The notes beneath the pieces are model-generated. The model was not told the origin of the DNA. It saw only the letters and a list, made by a program, of their open reading frames with translations, and did no database searches. From contig JAMPIV010003424.1 in NCBI GenBank assembly GCA_024509875.1, positions 1-64,000 on the forward strand: a DNA stretch of 64,000 bases, read 5' to 3'. Position numbers and translations under genes: made by a program. This DNA is from Oreohelix idahoensis (lineage: Eukaryota > Mollusca > Gastropoda > Stylommatophora > Oreohelicidae). Shown one piece after another: positions 43,932-54,559 of the stretch. Position 1 is the stretch's first letter; every line of letters starts with the position of its first letter.

Positions 43932-44290
43932 ACATCAAAGATGCGATCACAAGAGGAAGAAAAACAAATACATACAAAGTGCCCCTGTCCCGTGCCATCA
44001 GCTCTAGATCATTCCATTTCTGTCTCCAGTTCTCTTCTCCATGTGCTTTCGGTCTAATTCTTCTTCTCCAGCCCTGGGGATTCCAGAACAAGGACTACCC
44101 GGTAATGCTACAAACAGGTTTCCTCAGTGTGTAGCCTGTCCATCGCCAGCGTCTTCTTCTCTTCTCTTGTTCCACTGGCACTTGTCTGGTTGTTGTCATC
44201 TCTTGTTCCACTGGCACTTGTCTGGTTGTTGTCATCTCTTGTTCCACTGGCACTTGTCTGGTTGTTGTCATCAGTTCCACATCGGTAAAA
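43930..44290 (-). pseudogene. LINE C-terminal fragment with an internal 36-bp triplication
   Basis: The minus strand reads KRRRRWRWTGYTLRKPV, FWNPQGWRRR and NDLELMARDRG, the LINE tail seen also at 30290-30740. Upstream of it the coding sequence for MTTTRQVPVEQE is repeated three times (a 36-bp unit, about 44165-44273). Frameshifts are present. Confidence 0.7.
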
Positions 44291-44299
44291 CTGGTCAAT

Positions 44300-44470
44300 T
44301 CATCATCATCATTCTCTTTTTTGCTCCCTTTGGTGCATGGAACCACTACTGTAGCTGGTCCCCTTGCATGAATGAGACCAAGTACTCACGTTAACTATCA
44401 CTAGTGGTTTCTGTAGCAATGCATTTCATCACTAGTGGTTTCTGTAGCAATGCATTTCATCACTAGTGTA
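44300..44470 (-). mobile_element. LINE 3'-terminal fragment with 31-bp duplication
   Basis: A GAT-type tail at 44301-44314 (minus strand) is preceded by a GCTCC-cttt-GGTGC hairpin (44322-44335) and the ACTGTAGCTGGTCC phrase. At 44399-44466 a 31-bp unit, CACTAGTGGTTTCTGTAGCA plus ATGCATTTCAT, occurs twice. The same CACTAGTGGTTT core builds the satellite at 39773-40872. Confidence 0.5.
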
Positions 44471-44544
44471 AAAGCCCGTCATAAGACGGGAATTAAATTT
44501 AAAAGCACCAATACCTAACGGCAATTTTACTTATTCAAAAGTAT

Positions 44545-44655
44545 TAAAAGAAACCACTGTCCATCACCACTGTACACGAACTACGTAGCAGCAGCGAGGA
44601 TCCCAATGTGTGTATACGGGATAACACATTCTATAAGTATATTTTTGTGCGCACC
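44545..44655 (-). mobile_element. SINE S2 fragment
   Basis: CACGAACTACGTAGCAGCAGC and ACATTCTATAAGTATATTTTTG match the tail half of family S2 (compare 42480-42560). Confidence 0.5.
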
Positions 44656-45820
44656 GTCATTTGCGCATTCTTCTTTGGTAAGTGTTACTATTCTCGAGAG
44701 AGTACGTATAAGGGAAACAATACAATTAATGTCTAACTTTTAACCAACGTTGCATCCCCTAGCGTTACGCACTGACAGAAAAAGCTGGGATTTTATATAT
44801 AGGATGAGATTGCAATCCTCGTGCACTACCTCACACATTAGTCGTCATGTGCCTGACAGAACAGGTAATCGTATTCTATCTTTGTCAAACTATTATTTGA
44901 CTCACTGCACACGTTTCTGTTAACTGCTAAATGATAGTTCCTTGTAAATTTTGTATATATTTTGTTGTTGTTTTCCTAGTGTCTTGCAGACTTGACTGCT
45001 GTAGCATTTACATTTTCTAATGCTTTGTTTGATATCGCAACTGTCTGCCAGGATTACACAATAAAAGTTTAAATGCAACCCCTGAATATTACGCTTATGT
45101 ATTTATTTATTTACCACTGTGGAATATGAGTGGGAGAAGGCCGTAGTGATGACGACAATATAACACGTGATCACAACAACATTACTAACACACAATCATC
45201 ATCAGAGTCCATGCATGGAGGAATATCTGGAGTCACCCTTATATAACCAACAGCTACGCACAGTGCTACAGTATTCAAATGTGAAAGTGAACCTGTCTAT
45301 GAGGCTAATTACATCCTAATTGACTCTTAAAATCATCCACAAACTTTCAGGGATTCTTCCTGTGGTGAATCATGTTAAGGACCCAGCATTGCACACCAAG
45401 TGAGGAGTTACTTGAGCCCCAGACGTCTTTTACCTGGTTGCCTACCTGCAGGAGGATCTCACAATGGACCAATCATGGCGGGGAAGGGAGGGGGGGGGGG
45501 ATTGAGAAGTGGCTCTGTGTAGGACGTGACAATTCCTTGGGAAAGCCCAGAACCACAACACAGCATTTTAGCTCTGCATATCTGGAGAGCCGCCTTGGAT
45601 GGCGGGGAATGCACAGAATGAGACCAGATATGATGATCTTTTAAATATCAGCCAAGCTGGAGAAACTGGAGGTCATGACTTCAACTCAATACATTTCGGA
45701 AAGGCAGAACAGCCACAGAAAAAAAACCAAGATCTACAGTGTAGTTAATGCCAAGGAGTCTTCAATTTGGTATTGACTGCAAAAGAGCGGGAAGTTCAGA
45801 AGCCCTAGTTAAATAACTTA
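44656..45820. other. Unassigned region
   Basis: No gene recognised. There is a run of G at 45491-45500. The 90-residue ORF at 45372-45644 shows no domain. Confidence 0.4.
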
Positions 45821-46115
45821 CTTACTTACTTAATCGTTCCCCTTCTACCGTGAGGTGTAGAGGTTTGGAAGAGAGAGCGCCAGACTATCCTATCGGCTGT
45901 CTTCCTCCTGGCCTGGTTCCATTCTAGTCCTCGGTCCTTCAAAGATTGTCTAATGTTGTCCTCCCAGCGGACTCTGGGTCGTCCTCGGGGTCTGGATCCT
46001 TGGCTCTTTGTTTCCCATGCTTGTCGTGGTATCCGATCTTCTCCCATTCTGCAGACATGGCCAAACCATCTTAACTGGGACAGTTCTACTTGGGTCCGCA
46101 GGGGGTAGGATTTAA
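45821..46115 (-). pseudogene. LINE C-terminus with TAAG tail
   Basis: The minus-strand reading LSQLRWFGHVCRMGEDRI, PRGRPRVRWEDNI and RRKTADRIVWRSLF is the conserved LINE tail. It stays open for about 95 codons to the stop at 45826. Directly after the stop the minus strand has a (TAAG)n tail (45818-45835), as expected for target-primed insertion. Confidence 0.8.
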
Positions 46116-46221
46116 GGCCTTGACGTATCGTCTGGTTGCGTTAGTTAAATAACAACAACAACAAAATCATCACGCTCCACTCTGCCACAAATGACGTCGG
46201 CAGTTTGCGTACTCAACATTC

Positions 46222-46592
46222 TGGTTTTGGTTTTAAGGACCATTGCCCGCGGACAACTCCATAAGTGCTCCGATATCTTTTCTTACATCACACAACAAGG
46301 ATCTCAGCACAATGCACGAACTCCGTAGCACCGGCGAGGCTTCGAATGTGCATATTCAGGAATTGCACATTCTATAAATATTTTTGTGGTGGTAAGTTTC
46401 CTAATTCTTTAAATTTTGCAGGATAGCGGCCGTATGGCCAACTCTTTACGATTTCCAACTGCCGAGGGATGTTTAACGTGCACAACTTGCACATGGGATC
46501 TTCTATTCTTTTCGCCCTCATCCGGGAAGGCTAATCATCCGATCTCACTACCCATGAGATCATTGAATAAAAGGGGTGGGGGGGGGGGGCGG
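46222..46592 (-). mobile_element. SINE S2, lacking the tRNA head
   Basis: It matches the tail and body of 42390-42856 (GGACAACTCCATAAGTGCTCC, ACTCTTTACGATTTCCA) but stops before the tRNA-like head. A G-rich run follows at 46576-46590. Confidence 0.65.
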
Positions 46593-46616
46593 AGAATATG
46601 ACAGAGAGTGTTTCTG

Positions 46617-46748
46617 GTACCCAATTCATGAGGCTAGGTTGACCCCGGAGCCGTTTGAGGTCTAAAAAATTCCACCTCAATTAGAGATTGAACCATGAAC
46701 CACCGAGTTAGGAATCCAGTGCACTAACCACTGCGTTACCGCGGCTCC
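46617..46748 (-). mobile_element. SINE S1 head, 3'-truncated
   Basis: On the minus strand GGAGCCGCGGTAACGCAGTG starts at 46748 and the B-box region is GGTTCAATCTC. Similarity ends shortly after the CGACCCAGCC-equivalent block. Confidence 0.75.
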
Positions 46749-46756
46749 AACCTAAC

Positions 46757-48380
46757 ATACAAGTATATGTATACGAATCAACTTGTGAGCACTTGGTGTG
46801 GAAATCCAAAGAAATCAACTTGTGAATATATGATCTTGATATATAGACTAATCTTGATATATAGACTAATCAATTTGTGAATATTGTCGCAAGAAAATAT
46901 ACTTAATAGTAGGTAAAGCTTGACAGCTGTATAGGGTGAGGAACAATAGTGCACGCGGACGTGTGATAGTGATGTGCAAGAGAGATAGACAGAAGGCACA
47001 GGCTGAGTCAGTGAGTTCTTAACTAAGAAAACCACACACACAACTCTTCGTGTTTTCTCTGGCGACAATATTACTCTTTTGCACGCACTGTGTCACTCAC
47101 AAATAGTAGGGTAAAGAAGTAAAGTTAGATTGAGGATTTGGTAGTCTGAACTGAACGAACAATCCTATCGAGGCTAACTCAATTTATTTCAATTTAAAAA
47201 TGTAAATAAATCAATAAGGATTTTACAGCACATAATAATAAAGATTATCACGAGAAAACAAACTCACAACAATTTGATGATTTTAAAGAAGAAAAAAATT
47301 ATTACACAAATAGTGAAAACAAGGGTTATGAATGAAGTGTGTTAGTAAAGTTCCCGGCAAGCCTGATAGGCTTTTGCTGGAAAATATGTGAAATACTGTT
47401 TGTGTGAAAATGATTGTTTGTTCCTTTGGTGTGAATGTTGGAAACAACTTATATCCTGGTGTTCTCTTGGAAAAATATCACGTAATCCAATACTTTGAAA
47501 TTAACTTCACTGTTCGAATAAGGTATCCACAAAGGGCACAGAATCTGAACACGATTTTATAAATCCAAGATTGGTGTAACGTATCCACAGTTGATGAGAT
47601 ATCCACAGATAACGAATTTGCTTCCAAAGGTGGGATGAAGGGTTATAATGGGTGGAATATGGTACGGGTGATGGTGGTTAAGGGTGATGTCTGGTGTTGA
47701 GAATCTTTGCAATAATTGCAGTAATTGAAGTAATTGAAATAATTGAAGGAAATTATTGTGACTGGTGGACGAGGACTATATGGCCACTGGAAGGGCTAGG
47801 TAACCTTTTGTCAGCAATAAGAGACGAGACTTGCACTGCATAAATCTGTTAGACAAAACAAAAATACATGTGTAACTACTCTTCTGCTGCAACAAGCAGA
47901 TTACTAGAGAAAGAATTTAAGCAGTGTCCAGCGTAGGCATGTTGGTATCCATGCATGCGTCTCGTTCCTAAAATAGGTCAGTCCATTCTTAAACATTCCT
48001 GTCTGCTGTGAATGAATTAGCTGGCCAGTCCTTGTACATACATACACAATAACAAGGGTCACATGAGGGCGCGCTAGAGAATCCTTCTTTGCTTTCCACC
48101 GTTCATTCCTTCCAGCATTCATAATAATATGCTCATACATTAATGTTACAAACATTGAAAAGTAAAATGATCATTGAAATTATGAATGATACAAACCTTG
48201 TAACATAACATCGCTTTAAAATACAAGCAGTGAAAATAAATGAATTTTCGTAAGCATTTATGATACATACATGGTAAAGGAAACCAGTTTATATAATACA
48301 CTTAGACTTTCACCATGATAGTAATATATTTCATTAGACTTTCACCATGATAGTAATATATTTCATATCTATATATTTGA
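46757..48380. other. Unassigned region
   Basis: 46757-46800 (TATGTATACGAATCAACTTG, then AGCACTTGG) recurs at about 49336-49377, so the two may be the ends of an older repeat. 48301-48365 contains a 33-bp direct duplication (TTAGACTTTCACCATGATAG in both). No gene is seen. Confidence 0.4.
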
Positions 48381-48387
48381 GCTAATT

Positions 48388-48726
48388 TTGAAAAATGACG
48401 CATATCATCAACTATCCAGAAAAGAACAGGTCATCATTTTTCAACTGCGCACTGGGCACAACAGATTGAGATACCATCTGTACCACAAATACAAAATTGG
48501 TGCAACAGATCTCTGCACCTGCGGTACCAGCCCGATGACAGTCGAACACCTGCTGCAGTACTGCCCAACCTACAGTAATGAACGGGGTAGCATATGGCAA
48601 CAACCTACTTCTGTCAACGAAAAACTGTTTGGAGATGTCGGGAACCTTGAGTTGACTGCTGCCTTTATTAGAGTCATAAATGTGGAAGTCTGAAGGCGAA
48701 CGAGGAAGAAGAAGAAGAAGAAGAGC
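48388..48726 (+). pseudogene. LINE C-terminus after RNase H, with GAA tail
   Basis: The 101-residue ORF (NDAYHQLSRKEQVIIFQLR, LCTCGTSPMTVEHLLQYCPT, KLFGDVGNLELTAAF) is intact to its stop and followed by a GAAGAAGAAGAAG tail (48704-48725). It is the same LINE class as 35036-35890, here 5'-truncated to the last ~100 codons. Confidence 0.82.
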
Positions 48727-49978
48727 TAATTTCCTATATACTGGAAAAGCAAATACATACCCGCTCCGGAATTTATAGTCTGTAAGTTAAACTAGAGGGC
48801 ACTTTGTTTGTTTAACTCAAGTCTCCGTATGCACAGTTTTACTTTACAAGACTAAGAAGTGCGTCTTTCTCTTTCAGTATGCTTATCACCAAGTGAAGTC
48901 TAAAACTAGTTTCTTAAAGAAAGAAAGAATTATTTTCGATTTACCCGCTACATTTTTTAAAGTTCTCACGATATCCAAAAGTATCGCCGCAAATTAGTTT
49001 GCATATTGAATGTCACGATTGTACGTGCTGGTTCCGAGCTCAAACGTGTTAACAATGAGGAAGAAGACAGGCCATAAATACGCTGGTTGACCGAAGCTTC
49101 ACCTGAGTTAGTGCGTGAGAAACATTTTATTTTTAGAAACTTAGGATAGACAGAAAATAAAGCAATATACAGGATGGAAAGAAAATTTCAAATAGGCAAA
49201 TTATCTTCACTCTGCGACAAATATGAAATCTTGATTCAGGAAATATGCTTTTAAGTGAGTTGAACTTGATATCTACATGAATCAACTTGTGCGTGCTTAT
49301 GCTTCACTCTGGCGATAAGCTTTTGAGTGAGTTGAACTTGATATATATGTATACGAATAAACTTTTAAGCACTTGGTAAACAGATAAATAAATTGCTGCG
49401 CCACCCACGTATATGAACGCAGGTGTGGAGATCTCGTAACTTAGGAAGTGTATGATGTCCTATCTTGTGAATTCTGCTATCCGGACGTACGTTTTGAAAG
49501 CTTATTTCCGGTTAGATGCCAAACACGTAATGTGTAGACTGAGACTTCTGCAGGACTGAAGACACAAAGTGGATACACAAGTTTCATATCTAATATCAAT
49601 AGTTGACTTTTAAAATTCTTATTCCTCACTGTTGCTTCTTCCTAACGTATCTCTCTGTTTTTAGTTCTCATATTATATATGACATGATGTGTACATGATA
49701 AGTGTTAAATATATTGAGCATGAAAGTGTGTGCCCATGTAAGTCTATAATGATGATCTAATAATCTAGATGAAAGTGAAGTATATAACTTTAAATTACTT
49801 CTTTATATTATAAGTCATAGTGGAAAAATCTTTGATTAACCATTAACGAATAGAAGTAATGGAATAAACAGTCGTTCACACATTTAGCTATGAGGCCAAG
49901 TGTAAAAGGCAATTTTAAATAATAAAAAAGAAAAATTATTAATAAACCTCGTTTTTTCCGTTTCACGAATTCCTTAAG
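48727..49978. other. Unassigned region left of element D
   Basis: AT-rich. Apart from the short repeat near 49336-49377 I see no gene or element. Confidence 0.4.
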
Positions 49979-49983
49979 AACAC
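49979..49983. repeat. Target-site duplication of element D (left)
   Basis: AACAC directly before the 5' LTR, repeated at 58322-58326 directly after the 3' LTR. Confidence 0.85.
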
Positions 49984-51769
49984 TGTAGTGAAATTGACAG
50001 AGATACAACGGTAAAATTCCTCCCAAGGATAACATTTAAGGATAAAAACATAATGCGTAGGCTGCTGATGTACATGATCGCCTAGACCGCGGGTCATCAT
50101 CCCCATAAAATTGACTTGCTAGACCGGAGGGGAACGGAGGATCAAAAAGGAAAAAAATATGACTGGAAAGGCTAAAGAGACGCAATTGGGGGGGGGAAAT
50201 GGATGAAAGTAAAAATCCACGTTCCCCAAATTGACACGAGGTACGGAATTGGACGTTTTGCGATACCAAGCGCTTGATTTGAATTTGAGCGGAGAACGCA
50301 GATGTCTGAAAAAAATTACAAAAATTAAAAAGTAAATTTTTCTTAATATTAATGTTAGGAATATAAAAATTAGCTGGCCAGATGGCCTATTCTGAGCAGT
50401 GAACGAATATGGTTTTAATTTTACAGACGGATAGATAATATTGAAAATAATGACAAAAGACAGTGTAGTTTACATCAGCCACAGACTGCATTGAATCTAA
50501 CATATCGTTATTTGCACACAAAAACACGACCTTGGGGACGCAGGTGTTCAAATTTACTTAGCATAGAAGTGAAGGGACATTGGTGGAAGCTGTGTCTAAA
50601 TATAACTTTTTACAACAAAAATTTGAAGGGGAGAGAACGGTTGGGTCAAAAATCGAGCACAATTTTGTAGAAACACAAGTAGAGACGGACAGACTAACAG
50701 ATAACCATCCATACGTGACTGAAGCTTGACTGAAATGACTTTAGTGAGGAAATTTGAAATTAAAAATAAACCTCGGCAGTGATTGGCCACAGACAATCAT
50801 ATTATTAGCGCTTAGAGCGCATTTGGGGTCATTCTTCAATAATTGTTCAGTGTTAGACACAGATTTTAAAGTGTGGTGTTTTCCCATATGAAAGACAGTG
50901 AGTTAAGTTTAGGGACGCCATCCTATAGCCAGCAGCTCAGCTGAGTTTTGCTAGCACTTCTGTGTTAATTATTCATAATCTGAGCTGCGAGTTTCTGTCG
51001 TCAACGAAGCAGTATCTACTCGGGTGGTGATTTACACAAGTGTATCTGTGCAGTCCTTGTGACAGAGACCACCATTATTGCCCGCCAGCACGGAGAGGTG
51101 GGACCACCTGATTTCAGCACCAGAGCTACAAATACCAGATGAGTGAGCCTCTGGTCTGCTGGATATTCACCAACCCCATTAAGTTGCAGATACCCCATAA
51201 AAATTCCCACCATTTTCTGGACACTATGTAGTCAATATAGACAGGTGTGATGAGACCACCCCAACAGCACAGACAATAAATATCCTCCTTAGTAGCTGAC
51301 TACCAGAACATTTTAATAAAACTAACTATTCTAGTACTTAAATATGTACACTTTTGCATTTATTATGTAACATTCCATGCATAATTTTCATAAATTTTAA
51401 ATCCTTCTTTTAAAACAAGTTCTGGTCAAAATAAAACTTGATCCAGAACAAATAAATGTAATATAATTATATCAAAAACTTTACACACGTGAGTTAGTTC
51501 AGTGTATTGTAACACTTGTTAATCTTATTAGTCTTGTTAAATATCTATGGGTATATTTATAACTATCACACCACAGTACACATCATAACCCTAGACACTT
51601 TACGCAGCTACATTCATAAAAAAAAAATTAAGTGTGAGGTCGTAGTGGTAGCAAGAAAGGCCTTCTGACAATTCTCAATTACATTTTATCTCAGGAGCCT
51701 TCACAGCTGGCCTCATACAATTTACATGTAGTACCATCATTATCATACAAAACCATCAATCCCACTACA
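49984..51769 (+). repeat. 5' LTR of element D (1786 bp)
   Basis: It starts TGTAGTGAAATTGACAG and ends CCCACTACA. It would supply the promoter and the polyadenylation signal; AATAAA occurs near 51276 (GACAATAAATATCC). ORFs inside are chance. Confidence 0.93.
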
Positions 51770-51793
51770 TATATTGGGGTCTTGTCCAGGGAT
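51770..51793 (+). promoter_or_regulatory. Primer-binding site of element D (degenerate tRNA-Pro type)
   Basis: TGGGGTCTTGTCCAGGGAT, placed 4-5 bases after the LTR. Compared with the perfect site of copy A it has two substitutions and one inserted A. Since the LTRs are so young, the changed primer site may be a real property of the source element. Confidence 0.7.
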
Positions 51794-52012
51794 AATTAGC
51801 CCAACAGTAATATTAAGATCTCCTGGTGGGAGAAATAAAAGTAGGGAAATAAATTGTAAAATTTCCTTTAAAAGTAAAAGTGTCCCTGCAGATAAAAGTT
51901 GGTGAATCTTCACAGCCAGTAATAATTAATTAGTTAACTGGTTAGTTAGAATTAGTTAGATTATAGTCATAAGAAGTACTTAGCTTGTATATTATTATAT
52001 TGTCTGAAAAGT

Positions 52013-53284
52013 ATGGCTGAGCTAGCAAAGTTTAGATCAGCTGCTGTGCTCACTGCGAAGGAGATGGGGATGGATGGTCAAATTTTAATTCAATACGTAA
52101 CGACTGAATGTGATAAATATATTGAAAGGGAAGATAGAAAGGTAGCTGAAGAGAAGAGGTTACAAATTGAGGCTGATAGAGAAATTAAGAGGCTGCAGAT
52201 TGAGGCAGAAGAAAAAAGGCTGACTGCCGAAAGGGAGGCAGAAGAAAAACGACAGCAAAGGGAGGCAGAAGATAGAAGGTTGCAGAGGGAGCACGAATTA
52301 CGACTAAGGGAGCTGGAATTACAAGGCCCGGCTCCTGAAAATGGTGCCAGCCCTTTTGCCTCAGATGCTACGCCCAGTATGGGAGCCTCAAACTCAGCTA
52401 TGGGGTTTCATTTAGACCATTTTGTTGAGAAAGACGATGACATAGAGGGGTACCTGGGACGTTTTGAGTTATTAGCTACTACATATGGGTTAGAGAGAGA
52501 GAGGTGGAGTTTAAAGCTATCACAGGGATTGAGGGGTGCTTCTTATGAAGTATTTGCCAAAATGAACAGGGAAGACCAAGACAATTATGACATGTTAAAG
52601 CAGGCTTTGTTATTAAGGTACGAGAAGAATGGTGAATTTTATCGTAAGAAATTTAGAAATGCCAAACTGTTGTCTGGGGAGACATACCACCAATTCTCGG
52701 CCAGACTAGAAACCTATTTGGAGAAATGGACGGCTCTGGGGAAGACCCAAGATCTTAAAGAAATGATCATGATTGAGCAATTGAGAGAGTCCATGGCTCC
52801 AGTACCAACGGGCTGATCACCCGTTTGCCAGTCACTTCGATTACGGAAACAACAGCAAATGGATTGATTTGCCGTTGCCCTAAAGACGCCAATAGGCGTG
52901 ATGGGAAACAATGGCAAAGAAAACCTATCTGCTGTTGCCCTAAGACGCCACTAGGCGTAATGGCCACTGACTGCTTTGACGGTCGGTGGCTAAGGACAGA
53001 AGAAGAAGAAGAATGGCTCCAGACATGAGAAAATTTCTCATGGAACAAGGTGCAGAGAAGTTGGGGGAAATTTTAAATGTTGTTAGAGGTATCAGGCAGC
53101 CCAGGCAGAGGTAAGTGGTGCTAAAAAGAAGCACATAGACAATTTTAAAGCTCCACAGCAATTTAATAAATTTGATAATAGAGAGCAGGGAAATAAAGGT
53201 AGGACAAATTTTGAGCGGCCAAGAAATGACTATCGCGACAGAAACTCACAGTTCAATGACCAAAAGTTCAATGAAAGAAAACCG
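52013..53284 (+). pseudogene. Element D: Gag, interrupted by a SINE
   Basis: It starts MAELAKFRSAAVLTAKEMG. Residues about 37-105 form an E/K/R coiled coil; the capsid follows (YLGRFELLATTYGLERERW, KFRNAKLLSGETYHQFSAR) with a SCAN-like C-terminal half. The ORF stops at 52816 inside a SINE inserted at 52803. Gag coding resumes at 53013 (MAPDMRKFLMEQGAEKLGEI) and a 1-nt deletion near 53083 restores the frame of the following ORF. The product would be the structural particle protein; this copy cannot make it whole. Confidence 0.9.
52803..53012 (+). mobile_element. SINE-like insertion in gag, 210 bp
   Basis: The inserted DNA is absent from the homologous gag of copy A. It is flanked by the perfect 10-bp duplication ATGGCTCCAG (52793-52802 and 53013-53022). 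It ends in a GAA-repeat tail (AGAAGAAGAAGAAG), which with the duplication indicates LINE-driven retroposition. Two imperfect copies of GTTGCCCTAAGACGCCA/TAGGCGTAATGG lie inside it (about 52873-52904 and 52933-52963). Confidence 0.85.
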
Positions 53285-54559
53285 TTGAACCAAGGAAAAA
53301 GATGGTGTAAATGGTGCAAGAAGGATAACCATAACACCGAATTTTGTAGAAGGAAACCTTCAAACATTGCTGCAATGAAGTCGGGGACGCAAAGATTAAA
53401 GGTTAATCCTAAGGGACAACAGGAACCTTATCACCCCCCAGTTTGTGAGGATGTTATTTGTAATGGGGTCACCATAAGGTGCCTTTATGATACAGGTTTG
53501 GATTATGATTCAGTTGTGAAGTCTAGCCTAGTGGACCCAAGTCAGTATACCACAGAAACAGTGGAAATACAAGGGGCGACTAAGGACATACCACTCATGA
53601 CACTTCCCATCGCAAGGATAACGGTGAAAACTCGCTATGTGGAAGGAGAAATCAGAGCAGCAGTGATAGATGAACCAATCTACCCTCTGATATTGGGGTG
53701 TAGATACGTCTTCTTGGGGAATCCCGAGAAACCTGTGATCATGGCGACAGTGCAGACCAGGTCACAGAAGAAGGAGGAAGAAGGTGAACCTATAAACGCT
53801 CAGCCAGAGGAGATGAGGAAGGCGCAGGCTGAGGATAGGACACTCCAGCCAGGTTTTAAAAAATTACCCAAATGCCACACACCTCCGAGCAAGGGGGAAT
53901 ATTTCATGAAGAATAGATTATTATACAGGAAGACAGGAACTAGATCCACTGGTCACGGACAGTTAGTTCTACCCAAGAGATATAGGGCAAATTTGATAAG
54001 GAGCTTACATGTTGGAAAAGATGGTGACCATGAGAAAGTCGGTACCATCTGCCAAAAGATTGCTCTAAAATACTATTGGCCCGACGTAAATGTCGATGTT
54101 GAAAACTTTGTAGAAGCATGTGGCGTATTTCATGAGGGAACACCCACAAAGGGAAAATATGTGCAGGACCTAGAACCGCCACGGGGCAACTTTAGGCCTG
54201 AAAGGAAAACTAATTATACACGGGTAGACAAAGTGGAATGGGAGCCCCCTTTTCACACCCAGTCTTCACTTGAATGGATTAACATGGCCGCTATGCGAAG
54301 AGTACAAAGAAGAAATTTAACCCAGGATAGGATGACAATCCCTCGGTCAGACTTATATAAACTGGAGGAACAGACAAGAGAGCGAAGATCTCTCATAAAC
54401 AATCTTAAGTGGGGAGACAAACCCCAGAGAAAAATTGGTAGTGGTCGATTTGTGAGTGATGATTCTAGGAAGAAAAGTCCTCATTATAAAGCTTCTAATG
54501 GACGGGACCAGATGAGTTCCATGAAAAATAAGTATGATAAATTAAAGATCCAGATGTAA
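53285..54559 (+). CDS. Element D: zinc knuckle, protease, integrase zinc-domain remnant and substituted segment
   Basis: The 424-residue ORF, ancestrally continuous with gag, begins with a perfect CX2CX4HX4C knuckle (residues 8-21). The aspartic protease follows with its active site at residues 67-73 (LYDTGLD), ending LILGCRYVFLG. A linker leads to an HHCC-type domain (SLHVGKDGDHEKVG, then YYWPDVNVDVENFVEAC) whose second cysteine is not in its usual place. The DDE core should follow. Instead, residues about 280-424 are a basic segment (WEPPFHTQSSLEW, MTIPRSDLYKLEEQTRERR, SGRFVSDDSRKKSP) ending in a stop. I do not recognise that segment. Confidence 0.9.
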   Translation: MNQGKRWCKWCKKDNHNTEFCRRKPSNIAAMKSGTQRLKVNPKGQQEPYHPPVCEDVICNGVTIRCLYDTGLDYDSVVKSSLVDPSQYTTETVEIQGATKDIPLMTLPIARITVKTRYVEGEIRAAVIDEPIYPLILGCRYVFLGNPEKPVIMATVQTRSQKKEEEGEPINAQPEEMRKAQAEDRTLQPGFKKLPKCHTPPSKGEYFMKNRLLYRKTGTRSTGHGQLVLPKRYRANLIRSLHVGKDGDHEKVGTICQKIALKYYWPDVNVDVENFVEACGVFHEGTPTKGKYVQDLEPPRGNFRPERKTNYTRVDKVEWEPPFHTQSSLEWINMAAMRRVQRRNLTQDRMTIPRSDLYKLEEQTRERRSLINNLKWGDKPQRKIGSGRFVSDDSRKKSPHYKASNGRDQMSSMKNKYDKLKIQM

